Source: an uncultured Prevotella sp. (GTDB lineage: Bacteria > Bacteroidota > Bacteroidia > Bacteroidales > Bacteroidaceae). Taken from it: DNA of 46,105 nt. Below, piece after piece: positions 23,752 to 32,562 of the stretch; positions within the stretch are counted from its first letter, which is position 1; every line of letters starts with the position of its first letter. The stretch is taken from positions 1-46,105 of the forward strand of contig CAMJDL010000023.1 in the NCBI GenBank assembly GCA_946404405.1. The letters run 5' to 3'. Below the pieces are notes generated by a model. The model saw only the letters and a program-made list of their open reading frames with translations, ran no database searches and was not told the DNA's origin. A program made the position numbers and the translations under genes.

Positions 23752-26700
23752 TTAGAATGAAACATTGAGTCCAAAGGTGACATTTAGAGGAATAGGATAT
23801 CCGAAGTTGGCATTCTCAGGATCGACACCTGTAAAGCTCTTGCTCTTGATGGTCAGCAGGTTCTGGGCTGACACGTAGACACGCAGACGCTGCATGTAGA
23901 GTTTCTCAGCTATGCTACTGGGAACGTTGTAACCCAGCTGAATGGTGCGTAACTTGGCATACGAGCCGTTTTCCACGAAGTAACTGCTAACGCGCTTCTC
24001 GTTATTGTTGTCCATGATGCTGACAGCGGGGATGTTGCTGTCCATGTTATTGGGATTCCAGGCATCCATCAGGCGCTGACCCTTGTTCAGGTTGGTGATG
24101 TTCAGACCACTCCAGAGGTCGGTTTCCTTCTTCAGGTCGCTGATGACGTCGACGCCCTGCACACCCTGCCAGAACATGGTGAAGTCGAGGTTCTTATATT
24201 GCAAATAGATGTTCAGACCCCATGTAAAGTCAGGCACGGGATCGTAGATCCACTGCTGGTCCTTCTCGCTGATGACGCTATCGCCATTCAGGTCCTTCCA
24301 ACGGATGCGACCCAGTCCGGCGCCATTCTGAGTGGCATGGTTGTCAATCTCCTCCTGGCTCTTGAAAATGCCGTCGTAGACGTAACCCACCTGTGCACCA
24401 AAGGGATGACCGATAACACTCTCGACACCATTACCACCAAACGTGCCGCTGGATGCCACCGTGTCGGGCAACTTCGTAATCTTGTTGCGATAGGTACCGA
24501 TGTTACCGGCTACGTCGTACTGGAAGGCACCAATCTTGCCACGATAGCCCAGATTCAGTTCAATACCCGTATTCTCCATCTCACCGGCATTGATCCACTG
24601 GTTGGTGCCCTCACCCATCACTTTGACGGCAGGCATCTCGACCAAGATGTCGGTGGTCTTCTTGAAGTACCACTCGAACGAACCATACAGACTGTTATGG
24701 AACAAACCGAAGTCCAGACCGAGGTTGGTCTGTGTGGTTGTCTCCCATTTCAGGTCGTCATTACCCAATTTCGAGCGCTTGAAACCTGAAGGCAGCGTCT
24801 GACCACCATTCGTTCCAGCAATATCGTAGCTGGTGCCGTAGCTCTGACCACCAAATCCTGCCGTGCCATAGTCGCTGACATAGAGGGTATAGCGAGCCAG
24901 ATTGGGAATCTCCTGGTTACCGGTCTGACCCCATGAGGCACGTAGCTTCAGGTTGTCGAGCCACGACATACTCTTCATAAATGCCTCCTCGCTGACACGC
25001 CAACCAGCACTGACTGATGGGAATGTACCATAGCGGTTGTTCTTACCAAAGCGACTTGAACCGTCGTGACGCAGTGTGAACGAAGCCATATAGCGGTCGT
25101 TGTAGGTATAGTTGATTTTGCCGAAGAACGACGTCAGCGTGTAACCTTCGCCACTACCATAAGTCTCTGACTCACCAACACCGGCATTGGGCCACATGTA
25201 GTCGGGATTCAGCAGTTCGAAGTCGTAGCGCTTGCCACTGAACCACTTGTCGTCCTCGCGATTCAACTCCATACCTATCATCGCATCTGCACGATGCTTA
25301 CCTTTCTCAAAGTTATAGGTGGCAATGGCGTTCCACATCCACTTGGTCCAGTGCTCCTGTTTGGCCTCGACGGCATTGGTGGGGTTGGCTACGTTACCCT
25401 CTGTAACGGGATAGGTAAAGAAGCGCTGCTCCTTTTGTGCATAGTCGATACCAAATGTCGACTTGATATTGAAGTTCTTAAAGGGGTTGATATTGATGTA
25501 GGCATCGCCAAAGGCACGCCAGTAGGTATAGCGATTGTCCTTCGCACGCTCCAGACGTGCCACAGGATTCTCACGGTCGGGATATCCACCCACCGGTCCA
25601 GCATACTCGCCTGTAGTGGTATAAACGGGCAATGAGGGATTGAACTGCAGCACATTCTGCAAGAAACCGCCAGGGGCCTGTACCTCACTGGTGCGGTTCA
25701 GCGTGAAGTGCTCACCAACGGTGACGATATTCCTGTCGCCTACCTTCACCAACTTATACTCGGTATTCATACGGGCAGAGAAGCGCTCGAAGTCAGAGTT
25801 CTTGATGATACCTTTATTCTTATAGTATCCCAACGAGAAGAACGACGAACCACGCTCAGAGCCATTACTCAATGATACGTTGTACTGCTGGATAAGTCCT
25901 GTGCGAGTGGTCTCGTCAAACCAGTCGGTATCGGCAGCAGGTGTGGTGTTGGCTGCATCCAGATACTTATTCATCGTCAGACCGTTCAGCACGGGAACGC
26001 CCTGACCGTTGTAACTCCAGTCGAAATTGTAGCCCAAACCATTCTGGTTAGGATCCAGACCATCGTTCACGTAGCCCTGCCACAGCACCTGTCCGAACTG
26101 CCGGCTGTTCAGCACCTCCATCTTGTGGACATAGGTCTGTATAGCAATGCTGGCGTCGAAGTCAATCTTAACCTTACCCTCCTTGCCACGCTTTGTGGTG
26201 ATGATGATGACACCATTGGCAGCACGTGAACCATAGATAGAGGCCGACGAGGCGTCCTTCAACACCTGGATCGACTCGATGTCGTTGCCATTCAACTCGT
26301 GCATACCAGCCTTGGTGGGTACGCCATCGATGATGTACAGCGGATCGTTGTTGTTCAGCGTTCCGACACCACGGATACGTACCTGAGCAGAACCAGAAGG
26401 ACTACCGTCGGCAGCGATATTCATGCCTGGCACACGACCCTGCAGGGCCTTGATGGGGTTGTTCTCGTTCTGTTTGGCCAGTTCGTCAACGCTCACCGTC
26501 GAAACGGCACCCGTCAGGTCGGCCTTGCGCTGGGTGGTATAACCCGTCACCACCACCTCCTCAATCATCAGTGCATCGCTCTTCATCGATACGCTCATGC
26601 CGTTTTTGGCTGGCAACTCCTGTGTCAGGTAACCGATGTAGGAGAAGACCAGCGTCCGGCCAGCCTGCACCTTCAGCTTGAAGTTGCCGTCGAAGTCGGT

Positions 26701-26871
26701 TACCGTACCATTCGACGTACCTTTCTCCATCACCGTAGCGCCGATGACACCTTCACCAGTCTCATCGACGACCGTTCCGCTAATCTCCTGTTGCGCGTAC
26801 ATCATTGTACATAGCATCAGGCTCAGGAAACTCAGAAAGAATCGTTTCGCTTGTTTCATTTGCTTTTTCAT
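23752..26871 (-). CDS. susC: SusC/RagA family TonB-linked outer membrane transporter (PUL 1)
   Basis: The 1039-residue protein has a signal peptide (to MMYAQ), a carboxypeptidase-D-like N-terminal extension (ISGTVVDETGEGVIGATV), and a TonB box region (EEVVVTGYTTQRKADLTGAV). The plug domain has GSPSGSAQVRIRGVGTLNN and IESIQVLKDASSASIYGSRA, and a large beta-barrel ends in FGLNVSF. It would import fructan oligosaccharides across the outer membrane with the SusD partner. It starts at ATG 26869-26871. Leader and first 95 residues are close to those of the second SusC (32563-35682), which has exactly the same length. Its promoter carries two operator half-sites. Confidence 0.95.
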   Translation of the reverse strand: MKKQMKQAKRFFLSFLSLMLCTMMYAQQEISGTVVDETGEGVIGATVMEKGTSNGTVTDFDGNFKLKVQAGRTLVFSYIGYLTQELPAKNGMSVSMKSDALMIEEVVVTGYTTQRKADLTGAVSTVSVDELAKQNENNPIKALQGRVPGMNIAADGSPSGSAQVRIRGVGTLNNNDPLYIIDGVPTKAGMHELNGNDIESIQVLKDASSASIYGSRAANGVIIITTKRGKEGKVKIDFDASIAIQTYVHKMEVLNSRQFGQVLWQGYVNDGLDPNQNGLGYNFDWSYNGQGVPVLNGLTMNKYLDAANTTPAADTDWFDETTRTGLIQQYNVSLSNGSERGSSFFSLGYYKNKGIIKNSDFERFSARMNTEYKLVKVGDRNIVTVGEHFTLNRTSEVQAPGGFLQNVLQFNPSLPVYTTTGEYAGPVGGYPDRENPVARLERAKDNRYTYWRAFGDAYININPFKNFNIKSTFGIDYAQKEQRFFTYPVTEGNVANPTNAVEAKQEHWTKWMWNAIATYNFEKGKHRADAMIGMELNREDDKWFSGKRYDFELLNPDYMWPNAGVGESETYGSGEGYTLTSFFGKINYTYNDRYMASFTLRHDGSSRFGKNNRYGTFPSVSAGWRVSEEAFMKSMSWLDNLKLRASWGQTGNQEIPNLARYTLYVSDYGTAGFGGQSYGTSYDIAGTNGGQTLPSGFKRSKLGNDDLKWETTTQTNLGLDFGLFHNSLYGSFEWYFKKTTDILVEMPAVKVMGEGTNQWINAGEMENTGIELNLGYRGKIGAFQYDVAGNIGTYRNKITKLPDTVASSGTFGGNGVESVIGHPFGAQVGYVYDGIFKSQEEIDNHATQNGAGLGRIRWKDLNGDSVISEKDQQWIYDPVPDFTWGLNIYLQYKNLDFTMFWQGVQGVDVISDLKKETDLWSGLNITNLNKGQRLMDAWNPNNMDSNIPAVSIMDNNNEKRVSSYFVENGSYAKLRTIQLGYNVPSSIAEKLYMQRLRVYVSAQNLLTIKSKSFTGVDPENANFGYPIPLNVTFGLNVSF

Positions 26872-26904
26872 TTAAGTTAGTACTCTTGTTTTCGAAATCT
26901 GGCA

Positions 26905-26970
26905 CAAAAGTAGTATAATAAAGGCCGAACGCTTGTCAATTATCGTTCAGCCTTTATAAAATATGTTTCA
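26905..26970 (-). promoter_or_regulatory. promoter and tandem operator of susC (PUL 1)
   Basis: On the plus strand CAAAAGTA (26905-26912; -7 TACTTTTG on the coding strand) is followed after 31 bp by CGTTCA (26944-26949) and after 15 more by GTTTCA (26965-26970). The second half-site lies in a perfect 14-bp palindrome TGTTTCATGAAACA (26964-26977). No -33 TTTG is present. Confidence 0.7.
26918..26957 (-). terminator. terminator of regulator 1
   Basis: The 14-bp arms ATAAAGGCCGAACG / CGTTCAGCCTTTAT have one mismatch, which becomes a G-U pair in minus-strand RNA. The loop is 12 nt, and U-rich sequence follows. It lies 29 nt after the regulator stop and overlaps the proximal operator half-site of susC. 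Confidence 0.65.
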
Positions 26971-26985
26971 TGAAACAATTGTTGA

Positions 26986-28578
26986 CTATAAAGATTGTTT
27001 CGTTGAATCCCTTAAATCCATCGGCAGTTTACCGTATTGCTCCTTAAAACACTTAGAGAAGTAACCTGGCGTATTGAAACCAACCTCAAAAGCTATCTCG
27101 GCCACCGTCTTATTCGTAGTGATTAGCAATACGTAACCTTGTTGCAGTCGAATTTGACGTAGCAATTCTACAGGTGTCAGACCAGTGATAGCCTTCACCT
27201 TTCTATATAGTTGTACACGACTTAGTCCCATTTCATCGCCCAAATCATCCATCTTCAGGTTTGGATTCGACATGTTCCGACGGATAGCCTCATTCAAAGT
27301 TTCAGCAAAAATAGTATCCTGCGAACGGGGCGTAGGCATTTCTTCCTTTGGCGTTTCAAATACTTGGCGCAGGGTACGACTGTCAGGATTGGTGAAGAAC
27401 AATGTTTCTTCCTCATTGAGCGATTGGCGTTGGCGAATCACCCGTCGAGTCTGGACATAAGCCCGCCACATCATGACAAACGCTACTATCAGCAAGACGA
27501 TAGCGATAAAGCTGCCTATCAGGACTTTCTTTTGCGTATTGTAAAGTCCGAAGTAGGCCTCCAGTTTATCATGTATTGTTATCATGTGGTCGTTTTGGCT
27601 CATCAACTCTACCGATTCCGTCGTTACCAAATCCACATTGTCTGGGGTGACTACAAAACCAAACATAGGGTTCTCGCGTTCAAAGGGCTTGCCCGTCAGG
27701 ATGTCAAGAGCCAGCCGGATAATCTTTTCGCCATGCGTAGGATAATAATAGGTACCCACCTGATGGCCCAGTTTCACATACTCCAAACCTTCGCCAGGCA
27801 TACCATCGATGCCGAGAATCTTCAGACGTCCTTCTACCTTCTGTTCGACCACAGCCTTGTAGACACCCGTCGCCATACCATCGTTATGGCAGAAGACGAA
27901 GGTATGATCCAAACGGTCTGGATCACATCGGCGTAGTGAGTCTATCAATTGGGTAGCGTAGTAGCAGGCACTGTCGCTCGACCAGTCGCTTTTCCGACAG
28001 ACGTAATCCACTTCGGGTAACGCTTTCATCGCTTTCTCGAAACCCAAATGGCGCTCCAAAGCGGGAGTACTACTCAACAGTCCGGTAATCTCCATAACCA
28101 GCGGTTTCTCTCCTCCCTCCTCTCTCCTCCCTCCTCTCTTCTTAACCATCGAAGCGATGTATTGCCCCACTATCAGACCTGCCTCAACATTATTACCACC
28201 AATAAAAGCCGTATATTTGGCACTTGTCTTTCGGTCGAAGCTGACAACAGGGATACCTGACTCTAGAACGCGTGCGATGGCTTCGTTAATGATTTGTATG
28301 TCCTCGTATGGAGCTACTACCATCAAGTCAATGCCAGTCTTGGCCAGACTGTCTATCTGCCGAGCCTGAAGTTCTGGATCATCAAATGAATTGGCAATTG
28401 TTACTTGGACATCATGTTCGTATAGATGTTGGGCGGCCAACATCTCTTGATTCACTTTCTCTCGCCAACGCCCCTTAGAGCATTGCGCCACACCAATCTT
28501 ATACGTCTTTTCGCTGTCGGAGCAAGATGTCAATGCTGTTATTAAAATAAATACGTATAATAATGCCTGCCTCATCAT
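26986..28578 (-). CDS. membrane-spanning regulator: periplasmic sugar-binding domain, TM helix, AraC HTH (regulator 1)
   Basis: The 530-residue protein begins with a lipoprotein-like signal (LTSC, residues 16-19). A LacI/RbsB-type periplasmic binding domain follows (about 25-325; YKIGVAQCSKGRWREKVNQE, DLMVVAPYED, ILGIDGMPGEGLE), then one TM helix (352-372), a linker, and a C-terminal AraC/XylS HTH (about 440-525; LSRVQLYRKVKAITG and VAEIAFEVGFNTPGYFSKCF). It lacks the histidine kinase and receiver domains of the HTCS fructan sensor BT1754, so it is a one-component transmembrane regulator. It lies just upstream of the susC operon it probably activates. A heptamer array encodes an RGGRREEGG insertion at about residues 148-156. 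It has a consensus promoter at 28600-28631. Confidence 0.88.
   Translation of the reverse strand: MMRQALLYVFILITALTSCSDSEKTYKIGVAQCSKGRWREKVNQEMLAAQHLYEHDVQVTIANSFDDPELQARQIDSLAKTGIDLMVVAPYEDIQIINEAIARVLESGIPVVSFDRKTSAKYTAFIGGNNVEAGLIVGQYIASMVKKRGGRREEGGEKPLVMEITGLLSSTPALERHLGFEKAMKALPEVDYVCRKSDWSSDSACYYATQLIDSLRRCDPDRLDHTFVFCHNDGMATGVYKAVVEQKVEGRLKILGIDGMPGEGLEYVKLGHQVGTYYYPTHGEKIIRLALDILTGKPFERENPMFGFVVTPDNVDLVTTESVELMSQNDHMITIHDKLEAYFGLYNTQKKVLIGSFIAIVLLIVAFVMMWRAYVQTRRVIRQRQSLNEEETLFFTNPDSRTLRQVFETPKEEMPTPRSQDTIFAETLNEAIRRNMSNPNLKMDDLGDEMGLSRVQLYRKVKAITGLTPVELLRQIRLQQGYVLLITTNKTVAEIAFEVGFNTPGYFSKCFKEQYGKLPMDLRDSTKQSL
28108..28142. repeat. intragenic 7-bp tandem array (regulator 1)
   Basis: Five contiguous plus-strand heptamers read CTCTCCT, CCCTCCT, CTCTCCT, CCCTCCT and CTCTTCT. 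On the coding strand they encode the Arg/Gly/Glu-rich insertion in the sugar-binding domain. Confidence 0.85.
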
Positions 28579-28599
28579 GTAATAATTTTGTTACGACTG

Positions 28600-28674
28600 C
28601 AAAATTAATCATTTATTTCGAAAATACCAAAAATTTTTGGTATACCATTTTTTATTATTATCTTTGCACCTAAA
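28600..28674. promoter_or_regulatory. divergent promoters sharing a 20-bp palindrome
   Basis: Toward regulator 1 (minus) there is a -33 TTTG at 28628-28631, 20 bp, and a -7 TAATTTTG at 28600-28607. Toward the right (plus) there is TTTG at 28637-28640 and TATCTTTG around 28667-28674. Both -33 boxes lie inside the perfect palindrome ATACCAAAAATTTTTGGTAT at 28624-28643, a possible operator. Confidence 0.6.
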
Positions 28675-28706
28675 TATGAATCGAATCCTTGTAATAGATA
28701 CCATAA

Positions 28707-29069
28707 CAGTTTTGTGGAGTCTTCGAAGCTGGGGGGCTGCCACTCTGGAAAGGCGCCGTAGTCGGTGTTACTGGCACCAACTACCACTTGCCAGCCATGA
28801 GTCCTTATATTAAAAACAGTACCTATGGTGGTTATGCAGACATACGTTTCAGCAAAACGTTTGGAACCAACGTCGGCGTTCGACGATATGTTAATCCCAT
28901 GAATGGTAAGTGGACTACCGAGCCTATAGTGAATCCATACATTAAGATTGGAGATTCCAAGTTAGAGCTTCCGCTTGGCGGATTGTTGAAGACTCTGGTT
29001 GAAGGTCATTGTGACAATCCAATGCAATATCGTCCCCACCCCTTAAGCCAACCACACCATAAGAGATAG
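28707..29069 (+). pseudogene. C-terminal remnant of an outer-membrane-like protein
   Basis: The frame is open from 28707 with no proper start (only TTG 28788 or internal ATGs). It reads like coding sequence: WKGAVVGVTGTNYHLPAMSP, then NSTYGGYADIRFSKTFGTNV and PYIKIGDSKLELPLGGLLKT. Alternating strands with aromatic and glycine residues suggest the end of a beta-barrel or surface protein. After about residue 105 the sequence becomes unrelated. A promoter faces it (28637-28674), but the 5' coding part seems to be missing. It is probably a relic left by a deletion between regulator 1 and the second fructan locus. Confidence 0.4.
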
Positions 29070-29100
29070 ATAATTGTTTAAAACTCCTTGATTCATCAAG

Positions 29101-29197
29101 AGCAAAAGGCCGTTCTGCTCGGATTTCCCACAAAAAAAACCACCCACCCCTTATCATTCCCAGTATTCATTGGCTTTCTGGGCGATAGGGGTGGGTG
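29101..29197 (+). repeat. gene-less remnant of the VapE element (57-nt hairpin copy B)
   Basis: The first 19 bp (AGCAAAAGGCCGTTCTGCT) match 14208-14226 at 18 of 19 positions. After a short A-rich join, the 57-nt hairpin (29141-29197) has the same outer 10-bp and inner 5-bp stems as 16001-16057, with differences mainly in the loops. Left-array and right-end pieces are thus joined without the helicase and iterons, like a MITE-type internal deletion product. Confidence 0.65.
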
Positions 29198-29205
29198 TGA
29201 GTTGG

Positions 29206-30750
29206 TTATATTGACATCAGATATTCGATGCTGTTCTTGGCCAGCTTCAGGATGTTCTCCTGACAAGAGTTGTTCTTGGGGTTGGCACTCTTGTCGGGTG
29301 TGCCGTCCTCGTTCTTCATCGAGAACTCGCAACCACCATTACCAATACAAAGAATAGTACCAGCACCTTTTTGGAATCCTTCTGGAGCCTTTGGTGCACT
29401 CTTGGCCTCCCAAACGTTGAGCTGGCTAATCCATGCAGCCTGGCTATCCCAAGTGCCGAGCGGATAGATGCCGTAATCATTGGTCAGAGCGTTGTAGCAC
29501 TCCTCTGATGTATTGTCCATATCGGTCAGCTTGGCAGGAATATCGAAGAACAAACAGTTGTGATCCTCAGTCCAACCCTTACCCTTGAAGGCAATGGCAG
29601 CAAAGCACTGGTCGCTCAGCTTCTCAGTAGCAATACCCGTATAGATGGGATGTGAGCTGAAGTCCTTCGAGAATGAGCCCGTATTAACACATACGCCCAT
29701 CTTCCAGACGTCAGGGTTGAAGCCGCCGACGCCTGTGCCGAAGGCATTGCCTACACCACGCAACAGCGAGGTCGAGAGGCGGTTGATAGCACCAATGTAA
29801 GGTACGGCATGCGACCACAACAGCAGGTTACCGCCATTCTTTACATACTGCTCGACAATGGGGGCTGCATTTTTAGCCACCTCTGAGAAGTTCCAGATAT
29901 CATCGTTATTGCCAGTCTCCAGATCGCGTAGCCAGAAGAGCATGCGATAGTCCTGAATATCCTCGACCTTGCTGATATTGCCGAAGTAGACGTATTCGCC
30001 CTTTGGATAATTGGCCTGGAACCACAGCCATGCTGAGGCTTCGTCATCGTCGCCATTAGCTATCAGGTCCTCTGGCGTAGCATATTCTGACAAGAAGGCA
30101 GGAATCTTACCGCCAATTCTGGCAGTTCCCGTAATAGGCAGAGCCTTGCCTAATTCGTTCTGTGCAATCAGTGCTGCACTCCAACTCTCCTTCATAGCAA
30201 CATTTTCAAGCAGGTAGGACGTGCCTTCAACTGTGGTATTAACCACTTTCGTGCTATCGTTGTTGATGAGTTTCAGTATGTACGATGTTGCATCGGGGCT
30301 GGCCTTCCACGTGACCTTCAGATTGTGATGGTCGTCGTCGATGTCAATCTGTTCGAACTTCAGTTCACTGGCTGCTGTGGCTCCTGGACGTGTGTAAGAC
30401 ATCATCAAGCCTTGTGAATAAGCGTCAGCATTAGCATATCTGAAGAGGAAATCATAGATTTGGTTGGTTTCCAGATTCTTGAAAGTGAACGAAGTACCAG
30501 GACATGGTGTATAAGCTTGAACCTGAGAACCATTCTTGTAGACTGCCACTTCCATAACAGCACCATGAGGGTTTTCTGGCCAAAACAGTGTATAGTCATA
30601 ACCGTTTTCACCACTAGTTATGCCCGAAATACTCGTCACATCGGGACTGACGACTTGCAGCGGAGCAGAACCAGGAAGATCGTGATCCTGACAGGCAGCG
30701 AAACCACAGATGACGCAGATTGCGCAGATAAAACTATATATTGATTTCAT
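29206..30750 (-). CDS. DUF4960-type surface glycan-binding lipoprotein with FN3-like domains (PUL 2)
   Basis: The 514-residue lipoprotein (signal to CVICGFAAC) has two fibronectin III-like modules (about residues 30-120 and 125-215; the second has LKVTWKASPDATSYILKLIN). A DUF4960-like C-terminal domain follows (about 240-514; NGGNLLLWSHAVPYIGAINR, ILCIGNGGCEFSMKNEDGTP), related to that of the 20570-21967 protein. It closes the susC-susD operon of PUL 2, the place of a surface fructan-binding protein. No enzyme gene follows in this operon. Confidence 0.78.
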   Translation of the reverse strand: MKSIYSFICAICVICGFAACQDHDLPGSAPLQVVSPDVTSISGITSGENGYDYTLFWPENPHGAVMEVAVYKNGSQVQAYTPCPGTSFTFKNLETNQIYDFLFRYANADAYSQGLMMSYTRPGATAASELKFEQIDIDDDHHNLKVTWKASPDATSYILKLINNDSTKVVNTTVEGTSYLLENVAMKESWSAALIAQNELGKALPITGTARIGGKIPAFLSEYATPEDLIANGDDDEASAWLWFQANYPKGEYVYFGNISKVEDIQDYRMLFWLRDLETGNNDDIWNFSEVAKNAAPIVEQYVKNGGNLLLWSHAVPYIGAINRLSTSLLRGVGNAFGTGVGGFNPDVWKMGVCVNTGSFSKDFSSHPIYTGIATEKLSDQCFAAIAFKGKGWTEDHNCLFFDIPAKLTDMDNTSEECYNALTNDYGIYPLGTWDSQAAWISQLNVWEAKSAPKAPEGFQKGAGTILCIGNGGCEFSMKNEDGTPDKSANPKNNSCQENILKLAKNSIEYLMSI

Positions 30751-30752
30751 AA

Positions 30753-30766
30753 TTCTTAATTCTTAA
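30753..30766. repeat. short 7-bp repeat before the 29206-30750 gene start
   Basis: Two TTCTTAA units on the plus strand, then TTGTTAC, lie 2 bp upstream of the start codon. CATAATTCTTAA recurs at 30791-30802 in the same spacer. Confidence 0.55.
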
Positions 30767-30808
30767 TTGTTACTCAACAAAGTCGATAATCATAATTCTT
30801 AACTCAGA

Positions 30809-32527
30809 TTAATTATAACCTTTGTTCTGATGATAGAGTCCCTGAACATAGTTCATCTGATTAGATGCGATGGGGAAGTATTCGTTCTTCTCCTTGGTAA
30901 AGAAGGCTCGCTTATAGTACAGGGCATAGGTCTGTCCGTCGTACTCGTCAGTTACCTCTGTCTCAAAATACTTGTTGAGGGTGGTTGACAGCAGACCCCA
31001 ACGACGCAGGTCGAAGAAGCGGTGTCCCTCCATAGCCAGCTCTACACGACGCTCCCAGCGCAGAGCCTTGCGAGCATCGTCCTTTGAAGCAAAGTTGCCA
31101 TAGAGACTGATGTCGCACTGATCCTTAGCATACTTGATAAGAGAAGTGCTGCTAATATCCTTCTTGGCACGACTACGAATATCGTTGATAATCTGCAGTG
31201 CCTCGCCATTGTATTCACCTTTTTCAATCAGAGCCTCAGCACGCATCAGCATGACGTCAGTATAGCGCAACACATAGTCGTTCTGGCCAAAGGCCTGCCA
31301 AGGATTGTCGTAATCCTCACCCTTTGAACGCTGAGGAATCTCCTTCATCGAGCAGTAGTAACCATAGGTGTTGGGGGTACGGCTGTTAGCCTTGGTCAGC
31401 GTATACTGTGTCTCGTATTTATAAGGATAGGTAGGCATACCGACGGTGTGGAACAGACGTGGGTCGTACTTATACTTAGAGTCGGCACCATTCACGACGA
31501 TGGCATTGTGGTCCTCATCGAAGTTGTCCATAGGCAGACCGTTCTTGGTCTTGAAAGCGTTGACCAGATTCTGTGAGGGCTTGTGGAAGTCCCATCCGCA
31601 CGACCAGATGCCCCAGACACCATTCAGCATGTTCGACCAGTTGGCGCGACCATACTGCGTGCCGTCGTCGGCCTTGTTGGAGTGCTGCACGGCAAAGATG
31701 CTCTCCACGCTGTTGGCATAGTCCTGCAGGAAGATGTGTCCGTAGGTGTCCAGATAGTCGTATGGAGAGTTCTTCACCACCTCGGTATAGTCGATGACCT
31801 TCTGGATCTTGGCCTGGTCGACATGGTCATAACCCGTCGTAGCCTCATAGCCGTCACCGTATGCCCAGTTCAGGTAGCACTTCGCCAGGTAGGCAGCAGC
31901 AGCCACCTTGTGGGCACGACCCGTCTTGCTGGGAGCTACCTCTGGCAGGTTCTCGTAAGCATACTGGAAGTCATCGATGATCTTCTGCATAATGTCGTCG
32001 TGCGAACTCTGCGGACAAGCCTCGATAGCAGCATTGTCCATACCCTCAGTGATGAAAGGCACCTCATACCACATCTGCTGCAGCTTGTAGTAGAAGTGGG
32101 CACGCAGGAAACGTACTTCAGCTCTCAATTGCTTGTTAGCAGGCGTATCTTCTGCTTTGTCTATTGACTCGATAGCACGGTTGCAGCGTGAAACGGCAGT
32201 ATAAAGGTGATACCACAACTCGTCGAACTCGCCACGGTCGGGCTGCAAGGTAGAGAAAATCTCCATGGGGTGATAGCCCGTGTCGTTTTCGCCAGAACCG
32301 CCTTTCAGACAGTCGTCGGCACTCATGTCGCCATAGGGCCAGAGGTTGAACGGATAAGAATACCAGTCGTTGCCCAGCATAGCATACGCTGCGGTAACGA
32401 GCTTCTCAGGACTTGACGATGCTGTCTCGTCGTCCAGCACGCCCTGCGGCTTCACGTCGTCTACGCTACAAGATACTGCAAAGACAGAAAGCAGTAAGGC
32501 TGCGATATATATATTGATCTTTTTCAT
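30809..32527 (-). CDS. susD: SusD/RagB family nutrient-binding lipoprotein (PUL 2)
   Basis: The 572-residue lipoprotein (signal to LLLSVFAVSC) shows SusD features: VDDVKPQGVLDDETASSSPE at the start, RFLRAHFYYKLQQMWYEVPF in the TPR region, LMRAEALIEKGEYNGEALQI, and the C-terminal WERRVELAMEGHRFFDLRRW. It pairs with the SusC of PUL 2, whose stop lies 35 bp upstream. The spacer is filled by a heptamer array. It is paralogous to the PUL 1 SusD but clearly diverged. Confidence 0.94.
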   Translation of the reverse strand: MKKINIYIAALLLSVFAVSCSVDDVKPQGVLDDETASSSPEKLVTAAYAMLGNDWYSYPFNLWPYGDMSADDCLKGGSGENDTGYHPMEIFSTLQPDRGEFDELWYHLYTAVSRCNRAIESIDKAEDTPANKQLRAEVRFLRAHFYYKLQQMWYEVPFITEGMDNAAIEACPQSSHDDIMQKIIDDFQYAYENLPEVAPSKTGRAHKVAAAAYLAKCYLNWAYGDGYEATTGYDHVDQAKIQKVIDYTEVVKNSPYDYLDTYGHIFLQDYANSVESIFAVQHSNKADDGTQYGRANWSNMLNGVWGIWSCGWDFHKPSQNLVNAFKTKNGLPMDNFDEDHNAIVVNGADSKYKYDPRLFHTVGMPTYPYKYETQYTLTKANSRTPNTYGYYCSMKEIPQRSKGEDYDNPWQAFGQNDYVLRYTDVMLMRAEALIEKGEYNGEALQIINDIRSRAKKDISSTSLIKYAKDQCDISLYGNFASKDDARKALRWERRVELAMEGHRFFDLRRWGLLSTTLNKYFETEVTDEYDGQTYALYYKRAFFTKEKNEYFPIASNQMNYVQGLYHQNKGYN

Positions 32528-32530
32528 AAC

Positions 32531-32558
32531 TCTTAATTCTTAACTCTTAATTCTTAAT
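32531..32558. repeat. 7-bp tandem array before the PUL 2 susD start
   Basis: Four contiguous plus-strand heptamers read TCTTAAT, TCTTAAC, TCTTAAT and TCTTAAT. They end 3 bp from the susD start codon and occupy nearly the whole susC-susD spacer. Confidence 0.85.
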
Positions 32559-32562
32559 TCAA

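Noticed and set aside
24199..24789. Long plus-strand ORF (196 aa) opposite the susC gene
   Set aside because: It is a shadow frame of a clear SusC coding sequence, without promoter, start context or protein features; similar long antisense frames occur opposite the other large genes.
28605..28787. 60-aa minus ORF upstream of regulator 1
   Set aside because: It spans the divergent promoter and the palindrome and has no coding character.
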